DNA of 64,000 nt, taken from assembly GCA_015059485.1 (NCBI GenBank), contig SVAH01000002.1, positions 1-64,000 on the forward strand. Reading direction: 5' to 3'. The position numbers were made by a program, and so were the translations under genes. Under the pieces are notes generated by a model. The model made no database searches. It was not told where the DNA came from and saw nothing but the letters and a program-made list of their open reading frames with translations. Positions 49,961 to 58,818 of the stretch are shown piece by piece. Position 1 is the stretch's first letter. Each line of letters opens with the position of its first letter. Source of the stretch: Bacillota bacterium (lineage in GTDB: Bacteria; Bacillota_I; Bacilli_A; RF39; UBA660).

Positions 49961-50110
49961 AATTTTTCTTTCTTTTCCAGCATTTATAATTTCACTCATT
50001 TTTACAAAATTTATATTTCTTAGTTTAGCTATTTTTCCCATAGTTTTATCCATTTTAATTGGATCTTGTAAATACTCTCTAACCATTTCATGAGTTGGTA
50101 TTTTCTCCAT
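49952..50110 (-). CDS. 52-aa ORF fused by frameshift to a receiver remnant
   Basis: MEKIPTHEMVREYLQDPIKM, DKTMGKIAKLRNINFVKMSE, then IINAGKERKIYT. ATG 50110 follows AGAGGGGGAG at a good distance, the same SD sequence as precedes the remnant at 23339. It ends within the receiver fragment in another frame. It is therefore probably the 5' end of a two-component gene whose middle is deleted, though it may still be translated. Confidence 0.45.
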   Translation of the reverse strand: MEKIPTHEMVREYLQDPIKMDKTMGKIAKLRNINFVKMSEIINAGKERKIYT

Positions 50111-50179
50111 AGTAACTCCCCCTCTTTTAACTAAATACGTTTTACAAAAAAACAGCAGAGGGGCCAAGTTTATATAAAC

Positions 50180-51289
50180 TTATTCTGCTATTTCAATTAA
50201 TATCTTTAAAAATTTTTCTATATCTTCTTCTTTAGTTAAATGCGAAATACTTATTCTAATAGTATTTGATGCCAAATTTTCATCGCCCGTAATAGCAAGT
50301 ACTGATTTAGATGGTGCACTACCTAGAGCACATGCTGTTGTCGTTGATAAATATATTCCTTTATTATTTAACTCATTTAATATTCTTTTAGTATCTTTAT
50401 TTATTAAGCTAATATTTAATGTATTTGGTATAGTATTTAATGGACTATTAATATGAACATAATCTAATTTAGAAAGTCCTTCTCTAATTCTTTTGTTTAA
50501 TTTTTTAATATGTGAATATCTTTCATCCAATTTATTAATTGCTATTTCTAAAGCTTTTTTTGTTGCAAGAACATTTGCCACTACTGGTGTACCGCTTCTA
50601 TATATAGTAGTACTTTTTCCACCATGTATAAGTGGAGTTAATTTAATATTATTTCTATTAACAAGTACTCCCATGCCATTTAATCCATAAAATTTATGTG
50701 GTGCAAATGTAATAAAATCTACATTACTATAATCTATATTAGTTTTACCAATTGCTTGTGTAGCATCAGTATGAAATACACAATTTTCATATTTTTTTAC
50801 AATATTTACAATTTCATTTATTGGTTGAATAGTTCCAAGTTCTGAATCAACAGAAGCAATACTTACAAGAATTGTATTATCATCTAATTCGCTCTTTAAT
50901 TCTTCTAAGTCTATTATTCCATCTTTTGTAAGTGGAATAACACTAACATCATAACCATGACTAGCCAAAAAGTTACATGGGGCAACTATACTTGAATGTT
51001 CTAAAGCAGATATTATAATTTTATTACCATATTTTTTATAACTTTCAGCTATGCCTTTAATTACTAAATTATTAGATTCTGATGAACCACTAGTATATAT
51101 AATTCCTTCTTTATTTGTTTTAAAAATATCTGCTATAAACTCTGATGCATCATCTATTTTTTCTTTTGCTTCTACTCCTAAATAATGTGAACTATTAGGA
51201 TTTGCTATATATTTTTTTGTAGCTTCTACATACTCATTTAATACATCATTATCAACTGGTGTATTAGCTGCATAATCTAGATATATCAT
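50180..51289 (-). CDS. Cysteine desulfurase (NifS/IscS-like)
   Basis: The 369-aa PLP enzyme has MIYLDYAANTPVDNDVL, ASVDSELGTIQPI, HTDATQAIGKTNIDY, the PLP Lys in TFAPHKFYGLNGMG, GTPVVANV and the active-site Cys loop STTTACALGSAPSKS. It supplies sulfur for Fe-S clusters or tRNA thiolation; no iscU or thiI partner is adjacent. Hydrogenase and tRNA modification would need it. SD GGAGG; it follows the thioredoxin/CcdA-like pair by 12 bp. Confidence 0.92.
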   Translation of the reverse strand: MIYLDYAANTPVDNDVLNEYVEATKKYIANPNSSHYLGVEAKEKIDDASEFIADIFKTNKEGIIYTSGSSESNNLVIKGIAESYKKYGNKIIISALEHSSIVAPCNFLASHGYDVSVIPLTKDGIIDLEELKSELDDNTILVSIASVDSELGTIQPINEIVNIVKKYENCVFHTDATQAIGKTNIDYSNVDFITFAPHKFYGLNGMGVLVNRNNIKLTPLIHGGKSTTIYRSGTPVVANVLATKKALEIAINKLDERYSHIKKLNKRIREGLSKLDYVHINSPLNTIPNTLNISLINKDTKRILNELNNKGIYLSTTTACALGSAPSKSVLAITGDENLASNTIRISISHLTKEEDIEKFLKILIEIAE

Positions 51290-51301
51290 ATTAATTCCTC
51301 C

Positions 51302-52477
51302 TTAAAAGTTTAACATTAACCACTCTGGTTTAACAATTAAAAGTAATCCCATTATAATCATAATAATTGAACTAATTAAAGTACAAAGTTTATTATATTT
51401 ATTTGTAACACCAGTTGCCTCAATAGTAATCATTGATATTATAAAAACTACCATATCATCTACCATATAGAAAAATATATAAATAAGTAAATATATAATC
51501 TTAACTAGTCCATTAACATTATTAATAGTTAATATTTCATTAAATATAACAGGAAAACCTAAAGAACATGCAAGTTCTATTAAATTAACACTTGCAGCAA
51601 GAGTTATTATTCCAATCAAAGATAAAATAAAACTTTTACTACTCATAATATTTTTCATTTTAGTAATTATTTTTTTTCTTTTTTTATCATCAACAACTGT
51701 ACAGCCTGCTTCTTCTTTTCTAGTTTTTAAGTATTTTCTAAAGTTTAAAATACCTGCAACTAATATAAATATTGCTATAGCTATTTTTAAATAACTTATT
51801 GTTGCTACACTAAGTACAAAATTAATACCTAAAAGTGATAAGAAATACACTAAAGCAGAAATAAATAAGAATGTAATTCCTAAGAACCATGATTTCTTTT
51901 TATCTTTCATACCAAATAGCATATTTATTAAAAATAGTAGTATCCACATAGCACATGGATTAAATCCATCTATAAATCCAAGTATTATAGCAACTAACCA
52001 TATTGATACATTTTTCATATTAACATTTCCAAGTATTGGTATTGTAACTTGGTCTTTATTAGAATCTATTTCACTATATTCTTTAATTTTAGTTTCTATT
52101 CTTGATGAAATGGTATCAGAAAAACCTATAAATACTGTATCACCTATTACAGTAAATGGTACTCCATCAGATTTCTTTCCTAAAGATGTTGCAACTGCAT
52201 CCATCATTTTAGCGTTATTTTTATCATGCCATACTTCAAACATATTTATATTTAAATAATCTTTATATTCTTCTTTTATGCTCTCTAACCACTTTCTTTC
52301 TTGTTCACAATGAGGACATTCTTGTCCATGAAATAAATATAAATTTATTTTTTCATTATCTATTTTAGTCCCAGTTATTGGTGATACTTTATCAACATAA
52401 TCTTTAGATATAGCATATGAATTAATTGGCAATAATAAAACAATACTTATTAAAAATATTAATATTTTTCTTTTCAT
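51302..52477 (-). CDS. Thioredoxin-like/CcdA-like membrane redox protein
   Basis: The 391-aa product has a signal sequence, an outside thioredoxin-like domain with LYLFHGQECPHCEQERKWLE (CPHC) and GVPFTVIGD (cis-Pro), and a six-TM DsbD/CcdA-like domain starting at GFIDGFNPCAMWILLFLINM (Cys in a membrane helix) with a second helix Cys (LIELACSLGFPVIF). Electrons may pass from the cytosolic thioredoxin encoded upstream through the membrane Cys pair to the outside CPHC. ATGA overlap with that gene supports a joint role. Confidence 0.85.
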   Translation of the reverse strand: MKRKILIFLISIVLLLPINSYAISKDYVDKVSPITGTKIDNEKINLYLFHGQECPHCEQERKWLESIKEEYKDYLNINMFEVWHDKNNAKMMDAVATSLGKKSDGVPFTVIGDTVFIGFSDTISSRIETKIKEYSEIDSNKDQVTIPILGNVNMKNVSIWLVAIILGFIDGFNPCAMWILLFLINMLFGMKDKKKSWFLGITFLFISALVYFLSLLGINFVLSVATISYLKIAIAIFILVAGILNFRKYLKTRKEEAGCTVVDDKKRKKIITKMKNIMSSKSFILSLIGIITLAASVNLIELACSLGFPVIFNEILTINNVNGLVKIIYLLIYIFFYMVDDMVVFIISMITIEATGVTNKYNKLCTLISSIIMIIMGLLLIVKPEWLMLNF

Positions 52478-52746
52478 ATTAAGTCACAATCCTTTATAAA
52501 TTTAACTATTTCATCATAGTTTTTTTCTCCAATTAGTCTACTAATTTCTTTATCTTCTTTATAACAAATAACAACCGGTAATTTATCACCAATTTCTAAC
52601 TTTTTCACTTCATCTTCATCAAAATCATAATCTAATGTTTCAATCTCAATATCATTATAATTATCTTTTAATTTTTTTAAATCTTTTTTCAACAACAAAC
52701 ATGACGGACACCATACTGCCGATATTACTATTAATTTTTTATTCAT
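52474..52746 (-). CDS. Small thioredoxin-like protein
   Basis: The 90-aa product (MNKKLIVISAVWCPSCLLLK) has a WCPSC motif, a DYDFDEDE middle strand and KLPVVICYK (cis-Pro). It has no signal peptide, so it is cytosolic. It overlaps the CcdA-like gene by 4 bp (ATGA) and probably feeds it electrons. Start ATG 52746 with AGAGGAAG. Confidence 0.85.
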   Translation of the reverse strand: MNKKLIVISAVWCPSCLLLKKDLKKLKDNYNDIEIETLDYDFDEDEVKKLEIGDKLPVVICYKEDKEISRLIGEKNYDEIVKFIKDCDLI

Positions 52747-52839
52747 AATACTTCTTCCTCTCATTATAAATGATATATTAAATCGAAATTAATTGCAATA
52801 AAATATTAGTTGAACGAACTAAACCTTAAGTTGAATTAA

Positions 52840-52862
52840 AAAAGAACTATTTTTCATAGTTC
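52840..52862 (-). terminator. Terminator of the ASCH gene
   Basis: GAACTAT TTTTC ATAGTTC with a T run on the minus strand, covering the stop codon. Confidence 0.7.
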
Positions 52863-53245
52863 CATATTCCAAGTTGTCCTTTAACTTTAATTGGTTTATC
52901 TAATACTTCAATATTATCTAAAATCCAGGCATATCTTCCAACTTCATATCGTCCACAAATATATTCCTGATGATTATTACTTTTTATTTCATTAATAAAA
53001 TCTTCTGTCATTTCTATACAATCTACTAAATTGCATTTACATAATATATATCCATTTCCCATTTCTAAATTTCCAATTAATTTAACTAGTTCTTTTCTTT
53101 CATATATTTTTTTATCAATTGAAGCAATACTTGCTTGTATATATAACTCACCACGATACTTAGTTTTCCAACTTCTAGTTTCTATCTTTTTTACTCCATT
53201 TTTTATTAATGTTGCAAATGGTTCTTTTATAGTTAATACTTTCAT
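52847..53245 (-). CDS. ASCH-domain protein
   Basis: The 132-aa product opens with MKVLTIKEPFATLIKNGVKK and IETRSWKTKYRGELYIQAS, the ASCH/PUA-like signature (W-P..I..G.K..E.R), and ends RYAWILDNIEVLDKPIKVKG. ASCH domains bind RNA; some (YqfB type) are amidohydrolases for N4-acetylcytidine. Which applies here cannot be told. It overlaps the phosphatase gene by 4 bp (ATGA). Confidence 0.85.
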   Translation of the reverse strand: MKVLTIKEPFATLIKNGVKKIETRSWKTKYRGELYIQASIASIDKKIYERKELVKLIGNLEMGNGYILCKCNLVDCIEMTEDFINEIKSNNHQEYICGRYEVGRYAWILDNIEVLDKPIKVKGQLGIWNYEK

Positions 53246-53667
53246 ACGTTTTCCTCTTTTATTTTTTTGATTAATTCTATACACCCGTTATATATATCAT
53301 CATATGTTTTATCAAAGTCACCTGTATACCAAGGATCATCTACATCTTTATCTAATAACTTAACTATTTTTTTACTATTGTTAAACATTCTTTTTAAATT
53401 TCTCATATTATATTCATCAAAGCCCACTATTAAATCATAATAATCTAAATCATCCATTGTTACTCTCGATGCATAATGTTTACTATAAGGAATATTATGT
53501 TTATCAAGAACTTCTTTTGTACCATAATGTATATCATTACCTATTTCTTCATTAGATGTTGCCTTTGAAGATATTAGCCATTCATTATTTGTCAAATACT
53601 TTAAAATATATTCTGCCATTGGTGATCTACAAATGTTTCCATGACATACAAACAATATTTTTTTCAT
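53242..53667 (-). CDS. Low-molecular-weight protein-tyrosine phosphatase
   Basis: The 141-aa product begins MKKILFVCHGNICRSPMAEY with the P-loop C-x4-CR(S) (CHGNICRS) and has the acid loop DVDDPWYTGDFDKTYDDI. Family members dephosphorylate tyrosine or arginine on proteins. ATG 53667 with AGGATT upstream. It sits 10 bp behind gmk. Confidence 0.93.
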   Translation of the reverse strand: MKKILFVCHGNICRSPMAEYILKYLTNNEWLISSKATSNEEIGNDIHYGTKEVLDKHNIPYSKHYASRVTMDDLDYYDLIVGFDEYNMRNLKRMFNNSKKIVKLLDKDVDDPWYTGDFDKTYDDIYNGCIELIKKIKEENV

Positions 53668-53676
53668 ACACAAATC

Positions 53677-54357
53677 CTATATTTTTAAATCACTATTATC
53701 AAATTCTTTATCAATTAAAAGTTCATGTAATTCTTCTTCTTCGTTAGCAAGATATACTTCTTCAATTCTATCAACACGACACTTTTCTGATAGTAGTATA
53801 GAATTAGTCTTAGCTACTGCATCTTCTAAATCATCATTAATAACTACATAATTGTATTTTGTAACTTCATTTATTTCTCTATATGCAGTTTTAAATCTAT
53901 TTATTATTTTTTCTTTATCTTCTGTTTTTCTATCAACTAATCTTCTTCTAAGTTCTGCCATTGATGGTGGTAATATAAAAATGAATATTGCTTCTTTAAT
54001 TAATTCTTTTACTTTTAACGCTCCTTGGATTTCAATTACAAGTAAAACATCTTTACCAGAATTAAGTTTATCTGTAATACCAGATTTTGGAGTTCCATAA
54101 TAGTTCCCATTGTACTCAGCATATTCTAAAAATTCATTTTCTTTTATTCTCTTTTCAAATTCTTCTCTGCTTAAGAAATAATAATCTACTCCATCTTTTT
54201 CTTGCCCTCTTGGACTTCTAGTAGTTGCAGAAATTGATAGGCATGTATCTCTATTAATTTTAAGTAATCTTTCAACAATACTATCTTTTCCTGCTCCAGA
54301 TGGGCCAGATATAACAATCAAATTACCTCTTTTATTAGTTTTTATTATATTCGACAT
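53677..54357 (-). CDS. gmk: Guanylate kinase
   Basis: The 226-aa product has P-loop VISGPSGAGKDSIVERLL, GMP-binding SATTRSPRGQEKDGVDYYFL, FLEYAEYNGNYYGTP and LRRRLVDRKTEDKEKI. It converts GMP to GDP. The C-terminal acidic tail (EEVYLANEEEELHELLID) is a little longer than usual. SD GGGAGG. Confidence 0.97.
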   Translation of the reverse strand: MSNIIKTNKRGNLIVISGPSGAGKDSIVERLLKINRDTCLSISATTRSPRGQEKDGVDYYFLSREEFEKRIKENEFLEYAEYNGNYYGTPKSGITDKLNSGKDVLLVIEIQGALKVKELIKEAIFIFILPPSMAELRRRLVDRKTEDKEKIINRFKTAYREINEVTKYNYVVINDDLEDAVAKTNSILLSEKCRVDRIEEVYLANEEEELHELLIDKEFDNSDLKI

Positions 54358-54405
54358 TTAAAAGCCTCCCTCTTTTTTCTATATTATAACACCTTTTTAA
54401 TTAAA

Positions 54406-54430
54406 AAAAGTACTCAAATAAGTACTTTTC
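54406..54430 (-). terminator. Terminator of hsp20
   Basis: AAAGTACT CAAATA AGTACTTTT with a T run on the minus strand. Confidence 0.75.
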
Positions 54431-54436
54431 TTCAAT

Positions 54437-54856
54437 TTATTTAATTTCAATTTGTTTTACTTCTTTTTTATTTTCGATTTGTTCTTTTTTAGGAATAGTT
54501 ACTTTTAATATTCCATTTTTAAACTCAGCATCAATATCTTCTTCAACAATATCATCACCAACATAGAAACTACGAGAACATTCGCCAACAAATCTTTCTC
54601 TTCTTACATATTTTTCATCACTATCTCCATTATCCTCTTTTTCTACTTTAGCATTAATTTTAAGATATCCATCTTCTAGTGATAGATTAATATTGTCTTT
54701 ATCATATCCTGGTAAATCCATATCAATAATGTAGCTATTCTTTGTCTCTTTAATATCAGTTTTCATTAAATTATTTTTTTTACTGTTAAAGAACATATCA
54801 TCACCAAAGAAATTATCAAACAAATCAAAATCATTTCTTTTTGGCATTAACATCAT
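54437..54856 (-). CDS. Small heat-shock protein (Hsp20/alpha-crystallin)
   Basis: The 139-aa product has a short N-terminal arm (MPKRNDFDLFDNFFGDDMFF), an alpha-crystallin domain (MKTDIKETKNSYIIDMDLPG, DGYLKINAKVEKE, CSRSFYVGDDIVEEDIDAEF, NGILKVTIPKKE) and the GILKVTIPK strand typical of the family. It holds unfolding proteins. ATG 54856 follows AAAGGAAG. A CIRCE operator lies about 100 bp upstream. Confidence 0.93.
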   Translation of the reverse strand: MMLMPKRNDFDLFDNFFGDDMFFNSKKNNLMKTDIKETKNSYIIDMDLPGYDKDNINLSLEDGYLKINAKVEKEDNGDSDEKYVRRERFVGECSRSFYVGDDIVEEDIDAEFKNGILKVTIPKKEQIENKKEVKQIEIK

Positions 54857-54957
54857 ATAAATCATCTTCCTTTCATAATGTGTTATCATTACAGGTAGCA
54901 CATAAATATAATTTTAATACCTGTAGGTTTTACTACAATTATGTTATACCACTAAAA

Positions 54958-54984
54958 TTAGCACTTGTCAATAGTGAGTGCTAA
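54958..54984. promoter_or_regulatory. CIRCE operator upstream of hsp20
   Basis: TTAGCACTT-N9-GAGTGCTAA matches the CIRCE consensus (TTAGCACTC-N9-GAGTGCTAA) with one change. HrcA binds CIRCE and represses until heat shock. Confidence 0.93.
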
Positions 54985-55009
54985 TTTTTGGTATTATTCT
55001 ACATTTATT

Positions 55010-56902
55010 TTACTTTGAAATAATACTAGTAATTAAATTACTAATTTCAGTTGGATTTTCAATAGATAATCCTTCAATTAATCTTGCCTGTGCATAAAGA
55101 ATCTTAGCATAATCTTTTAATGCATCTTTATCTTCATTATATAATTTTGCAAGTTTGCTTGCTATATCATGATTTTCATTTATTTCAAGTATTTTTTCTG
55201 CTTTTACGTTATCAACACCTGGAATAGCATTCATTGCTTTTTCCATTTCAACAGTTATTTCTCCAGCAGAAGATAAACAAACTGGATGATTATTTAATTT
55301 ATTAGTAAATTTAATATCTTTAACTTCAGGAATTGCTTCTTTCATAATATTAAACATGTCTTTAGATTCTTCATTTTTCTTATTTAATTTTTCTGTTTCT
55401 TCTTTTGAGTCTAATTCTAATCTATCATCACAAACATTTTTAAAATCTTTATCTGCATATTTTCCTAACATTTTGATTGCAAATTCATCAACATAATCTT
55501 TACAATATAAAACTTCAAATCCTTTAGATTTTACTGCATCAACTTGTGGAATCAAATCAATCTTATCAACAGATTCTCCACAAGCATAATAAATTTCTTT
55601 TTGATCTACATTCATTCTTTCAACATATTCTTTTAATGTTGTTAGTTTTTTATCATTAGATGAAACAAACATAATTAAGTCTTGAAGTTTATCTTTATTC
55701 ATACCATAATCAGCATATACACCATATTTAAGTTGCATTCCAAAAGCTTCATAGAATTTATTATAATCTTCACGTTCATTATCTCTCATATTTTCTAATT
55801 CTTTTAAAATTTTTGTTTCTAATGATTTAGCTATTGTTTTTAACACTCTATTTTGTTGAATTGTTTCTCTTGAAATATTAAGAGGTAAATCAGATGAATC
55901 AACTACCCCTTTTAAGAAACTAAAATAATCAGGTACTAAATCTTGACATTTTTCCATTATAAGAACACCATTTGAATATAATTGTAACCCTTTTTCATAT
56001 TCTTTAGTATAAAAATCAAATGGAGCATGAGACGGAATATAAACAAGTGCATTATATTCAATTGTTCCTTCTGCTTTAGTATGAATATGTTTAATTGGCT
56101 TTTCATAATCAAAGAATTTATCAGAATAGAATGTATCATATTCTTCAGCTTTTATATCTTTTTCTTTTCTCTTCCATAGAGGCACTAAATCATTTATTAC
56201 TTCTACTTCTGTTACTGTTTCATATTCATCTTTATCATTTTCATTTTCTTTATCTTTTAAATGTTGATGAGTTACTTCCATCTTAATTGGATAAGTTATA
56301 TAATTACTATATTTTTTTATTAATGTTTGTATTTCATAATCTTCTAAGTATATACTATAATTCTCTAAATCACTATCTTCTCTTATTGTTAAAATAACAT
56401 CTGTACCATAATTATCACGAGATCCTTCATTAATAGTATAGCCATCTATTCCTTCTGATTCCCATATATATGCATCATCACTACCATAAGCTTTTGATAT
56501 TACTTCTACTTTTGATGCAACCATAAATGCTGAATAAAAACCAACACCAAATTGTCCAATTATATCAATATCTTTTTTATGTTCATTATTTTCTTTAAAA
56601 TCTTCAGATCCACTTTTTGCAATAGTACCTAAATTTTTTTCAAGTTCTTCTTTGGTCATACCAATACCATTATCAGAAATAATTAGTTTTCTACTATCTT
56701 TATCTATAGATATATTTATTTCTAATTTATCTTTAGATACTTTCATTTTTTTATCAGTTAATGATTCATAATGAAGTTTATCCAAAGCATCTGATGCATT
56801 AGATACTATTTCTCTTAAGAATACCTCCTTGTTTGTATAAATGGAATTAATCATTAAATCCATTAGTTTTTTACTTTCAGTTTTAAATTCTTTCTTTTTC
56901 AT
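55010..56902 (-). CDS. htpG: Molecular chaperone HtpG (Hsp90)
   Basis: The 630-aa product has the GHKL ATPase domain (YTNKEVFLREIVSNASDALD; ISDNGIGMTKEEL; GQFGVGFYSAFMVA; EGIDGYTI), middle domain (HAPFDFYTKEYEKGLQLYSN; PLNISRETIQQN) and C-terminal dimerisation domain. Length is normal. A CIRCE element lies 39-65 bp upstream of its start, which puts it in the HrcA regulon together with hsp20. Confidence 0.97.
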   Translation of the reverse strand: MKKKEFKTESKKLMDLMINSIYTNKEVFLREIVSNASDALDKLHYESLTDKKMKVSKDKLEINISIDKDSRKLIISDNGIGMTKEELEKNLGTIAKSGSEDFKENNEHKKDIDIIGQFGVGFYSAFMVASKVEVISKAYGSDDAYIWESEGIDGYTINEGSRDNYGTDVILTIREDSDLENYSIYLEDYEIQTLIKKYSNYITYPIKMEVTHQHLKDKENENDKDEYETVTEVEVINDLVPLWKRKEKDIKAEEYDTFYSDKFFDYEKPIKHIHTKAEGTIEYNALVYIPSHAPFDFYTKEYEKGLQLYSNGVLIMEKCQDLVPDYFSFLKGVVDSSDLPLNISRETIQQNRVLKTIAKSLETKILKELENMRDNEREDYNKFYEAFGMQLKYGVYADYGMNKDKLQDLIMFVSSNDKKLTTLKEYVERMNVDQKEIYYACGESVDKIDLIPQVDAVKSKGFEVLYCKDYVDEFAIKMLGKYADKDFKNVCDDRLELDSKEETEKLNKKNEESKDMFNIMKEAIPEVKDIKFTNKLNNHPVCLSSAGEITVEMEKAMNAIPGVDNVKAEKILEINENHDIASKLAKLYNEDKDALKDYAKILYAQARLIEGLSIENPTEISNLITSIISK

Positions 56903-56940
56903 TTAATCACTCTTTTCCATTTATTAATATACTCTTCTTA

Positions 56941-56967
56941 TTAGCACTTGTCAACAAAGAGTGCCAT
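56941..56967. promoter_or_regulatory. CIRCE operator upstream of htpG
   Basis: TTAGCACTT-N9-GAGTGCCAT; the right arm has two changes from consensus, the left arm and spacing match the hsp20 copy. Confidence 0.85.
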
Positions 56968-56986
56968 TTTGTATAAAAAAATAAAA

Positions 56987-57003
56987 AGGTATTACTACCT
57001 TTC
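56987..57003 (-). terminator. Terminator of the lipoprotein gene
   Basis: AAAGGTA TTAC TACCTTT (approximately) with T run on the minus strand. Confidence 0.7.
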
Positions 57004-57005
57004 TA

Positions 57006-57428
57006 TTATTCTTCAGTACATTTATAACCTTGTTTTTCAAGTTCTTTCTTAGTATCTTCTGGACTTCCCATTTTATCTTTTTCATCTTTAGCAATTTTAT
57101 CAACCTCTAAATCAGAAGTAACAAATAAATGTTTATCTTCAACTTTCTTTTCACAATTTTTAAATGCATCACTAAATTCATCCATAGAACTCTTTACTAG
57201 TTCACAGAAATCTTGTTTTTCAACTGTTTCAATTTGTTTATCAGTATAATCAGATAAATCCATATCATATTTAAAGTCCATAGTTTTAACTTCATTTCCT
57301 TTAAATCCAATATTAAATGTTACGTCTACTCCACTTGCAGTTTGTTTACAAACAAGTTTAGTTTCCTTTCCACATCCAGTAGTTAATAATACTACTAATG
57401 CTACTACTAAAATTTTACTCTTTCTCAT
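57006..57428 (-). CDS. Small lipoprotein, DUF1307/YehR-like
   Basis: The 140-aa product has a lipoprotein signal (MRKSKILVVALVVLLTTGCG, lipobox TTGC) and a domain with four further Cys (KLVCKQTA, DFCELVKS, KNCEKKV, GYKCTEE). The charge pattern and DLEVDKIAKDEKD suggest the DUF1307/YehR-type lipoproteins of Firmicutes. Role unknown. Confidence 0.75.
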   Translation of the reverse strand: MRKSKILVVALVVLLTTGCGKETKLVCKQTASGVDVTFNIGFKGNEVKTMDFKYDMDLSDYTDKQIETVEKQDFCELVKSSMDEFSDAFKNCEKKVEDKHLFVTSDLEVDKIAKDEKDKMGSPEDTKKELEKQGYKCTEE

Positions 57429-57494
57429 ACTTCTCCTCCTACTTATATGATATCATTTATATACTATTTAAGCAACTTAAAAAGAAACATTTTA

Positions 57495-58328
57495 TTAAAT
57501 AAAAATATCAACAATTATTCCAACAATTACTCCAACTACGTATATAACAGATAAAATAGTAATATTTTCTTTAATATTTTTATTTGTTCTAAATAACACT
57601 AGTAAACCAAGACCACATCCAGTTAATAAACCTGATAGTAATGTTCCAATAGTTATAAGTTCAGATAAATAAAGTTCAGTTATAATAACACTACTTGCAC
57701 AATTAGGAATAAGTCCAATTAAACTAGCAATAAAATAAGTCAATATATTTTTGTTTAATAATAGATTAGATAAGTTTTCTTCTCCTATTTTAAAAATAAT
57801 TGTGTTAATTAATAAATTTGCTATTAATATAAATAATGCTATTTTCAAAGTATGTTTAATACTAGATATGAATAAATTTTCATGATCGCAATGACAATGT
57901 TCTTTGTGACAAACTTCTTCAACTTCTATTTTGCCTTTATCTCTTATTATTAAATCTACTATAAAACCAATAATAATTCCAATAATAATTTTAAAACCTA
58001 TTATTTCCAAAATTACTCCAATATTAGTTCTCTCACTTAACATTATAGGTAACATCTCATCACTTGTTGATAAAAATACAGCTATTACTGTACCCATAGT
58101 AATTACTTTACTTGAAAACAAATTTGATGCTACTACTCCAAAACCACATTGAGGTAGGCCGCCTAATAGTCCACCTAGTATTGGACCATATTTTTTATTT
58201 TCAGTTAGTATTTTTTTACTCTTATTACTGAATTTATGTTCTATAAATTCAAGTATTATAAATGTTACTAATAAATATGGTAATAATTTTAATGTGTCAA
58301 CAATTCCATCAATTATAAATTCTTTCAT
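57495..58328 (-). CDS. Putative metal exporter, ArsP_2/'putative manganese transporter' family
   Basis: The 277-aa product has about eight to ten membrane helices in two similar halves (GPILGGLLGGLPQCGFGVVA with CG/Q in a helix; ASLIGLIPNCASSVIITELY) and a His/Cys-rich cytosolic loop (CHKEHCHCDHENL). This pattern is that of PF11449. The substrate is probably a transition metal. It starts one base after the stop of the Fur-family gene, so metal-dependent control is likely. Confidence 0.82.
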   Translation of the reverse strand: MKEFIIDGIVDTLKLLPYLLVTFIILEFIEHKFSNKSKKILTENKKYGPILGGLLGGLPQCGFGVVASNLFSSKVITMGTVIAVFLSTSDEMLPIMLSERTNIGVILEIIGFKIIIGIIIGFIVDLIIRDKGKIEVEEVCHKEHCHCDHENLFISSIKHTLKIALFILIANLLINTIIFKIGEENLSNLLLNKNILTYFIASLIGLIPNCASSVIITELYLSELITIGTLLSGLLTGCGLGLLVLFRTNKNIKENITILSVIYVVGVIVGIIVDIFI

Positions 58329-58329
58329 A

Positions 58330-58719
58330 TTACTTACTCACCTCACTACATTTTTTACATAGACCATCAATCATTATATTTTCTTGACTAGGTTTAAATT
58401 TATGTTTATTAGAAATATGTTCTGTTAATTCTTTAATACATTCACAATCAACATGTATTAAATTACCACATGATACACACTTTAAATAAAAATGATTATC
58501 TTTATTACATTTTTCTAAATATTGATAATATGTTTCATTATTACTACCAATATTCTTTCTTAATACTCCATCAGACACAAGCTTGTCCACTAATCTATAT
58601 ATTGTCGTTAAACCAGTTTTACTATCTAACTCATTATAAATATCTTTAATAGTAAACGTATTTTTTTTACTTTTAATTGCATTTAATATTATTTCTTTTT
58701 GCTTTGTATTATATGTCAT
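58330..58719 (-). CDS. Fur-family metalloregulator
   Basis: The 129-aa product has a winged helix (TIKDIYNELDSKTGLTTIYRLVDKLVSDGVL) and a metal domain with HFYLKCVSCGNLIHVDCECI and MIDGLCKKCSEV, giving two CxxC pairs for structural zinc. Fur, Zur and PerR subtypes cannot be separated safely; coupling to a metal exporter suggests a zinc- or manganese-type sensor. The 7-1-7 box at its own promoter implies autoregulation. Confidence 0.88.
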   Translation of the reverse strand: MTYNTKQKEIILNAIKSKKNTFTIKDIYNELDSKTGLTTIYRLVDKLVSDGVLRKNIGSNNETYYQYLEKCNKDNHFYLKCVSCGNLIHVDCECIKELTEHISNKHKFKPSQENIMIDGLCKKCSEVSK

Positions 58720-58740
58720 AAATTCACCCTTTCATTAATT

Positions 58741-58779
58741 TGAAAATCATTTTCATTTTATATTATACACAATATTTTC
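58741..58779 (-). promoter_or_regulatory. Promoter and Fur-type 7-1-7 box
   Basis: TGAAAAT-C-ATTTTCA (58741-58755) is a perfect 7-1-7 palindrome like Fur/PerR/Zur boxes. It lies just downstream of a -10 TATAAT and -35 TTGCAA (16-bp spacer) on the minus strand, at about +1, where binding would block transcription of the regulator-exporter operon. Confidence 0.8.
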
Positions 58780-58792
58780 TTTATTGCAATAA

Positions 58793-58815
58793 AAAAATTG
58801 GATTTTTATCCAATT
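58793..58815 (-). terminator. Terminator of the sortase substrate gene
   Basis: ATTGGAT TTTT ATCCAAT with T run on the minus strand, adjacent to the stop codon. Confidence 0.75.
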
Positions 58816-58818
58816 CTT

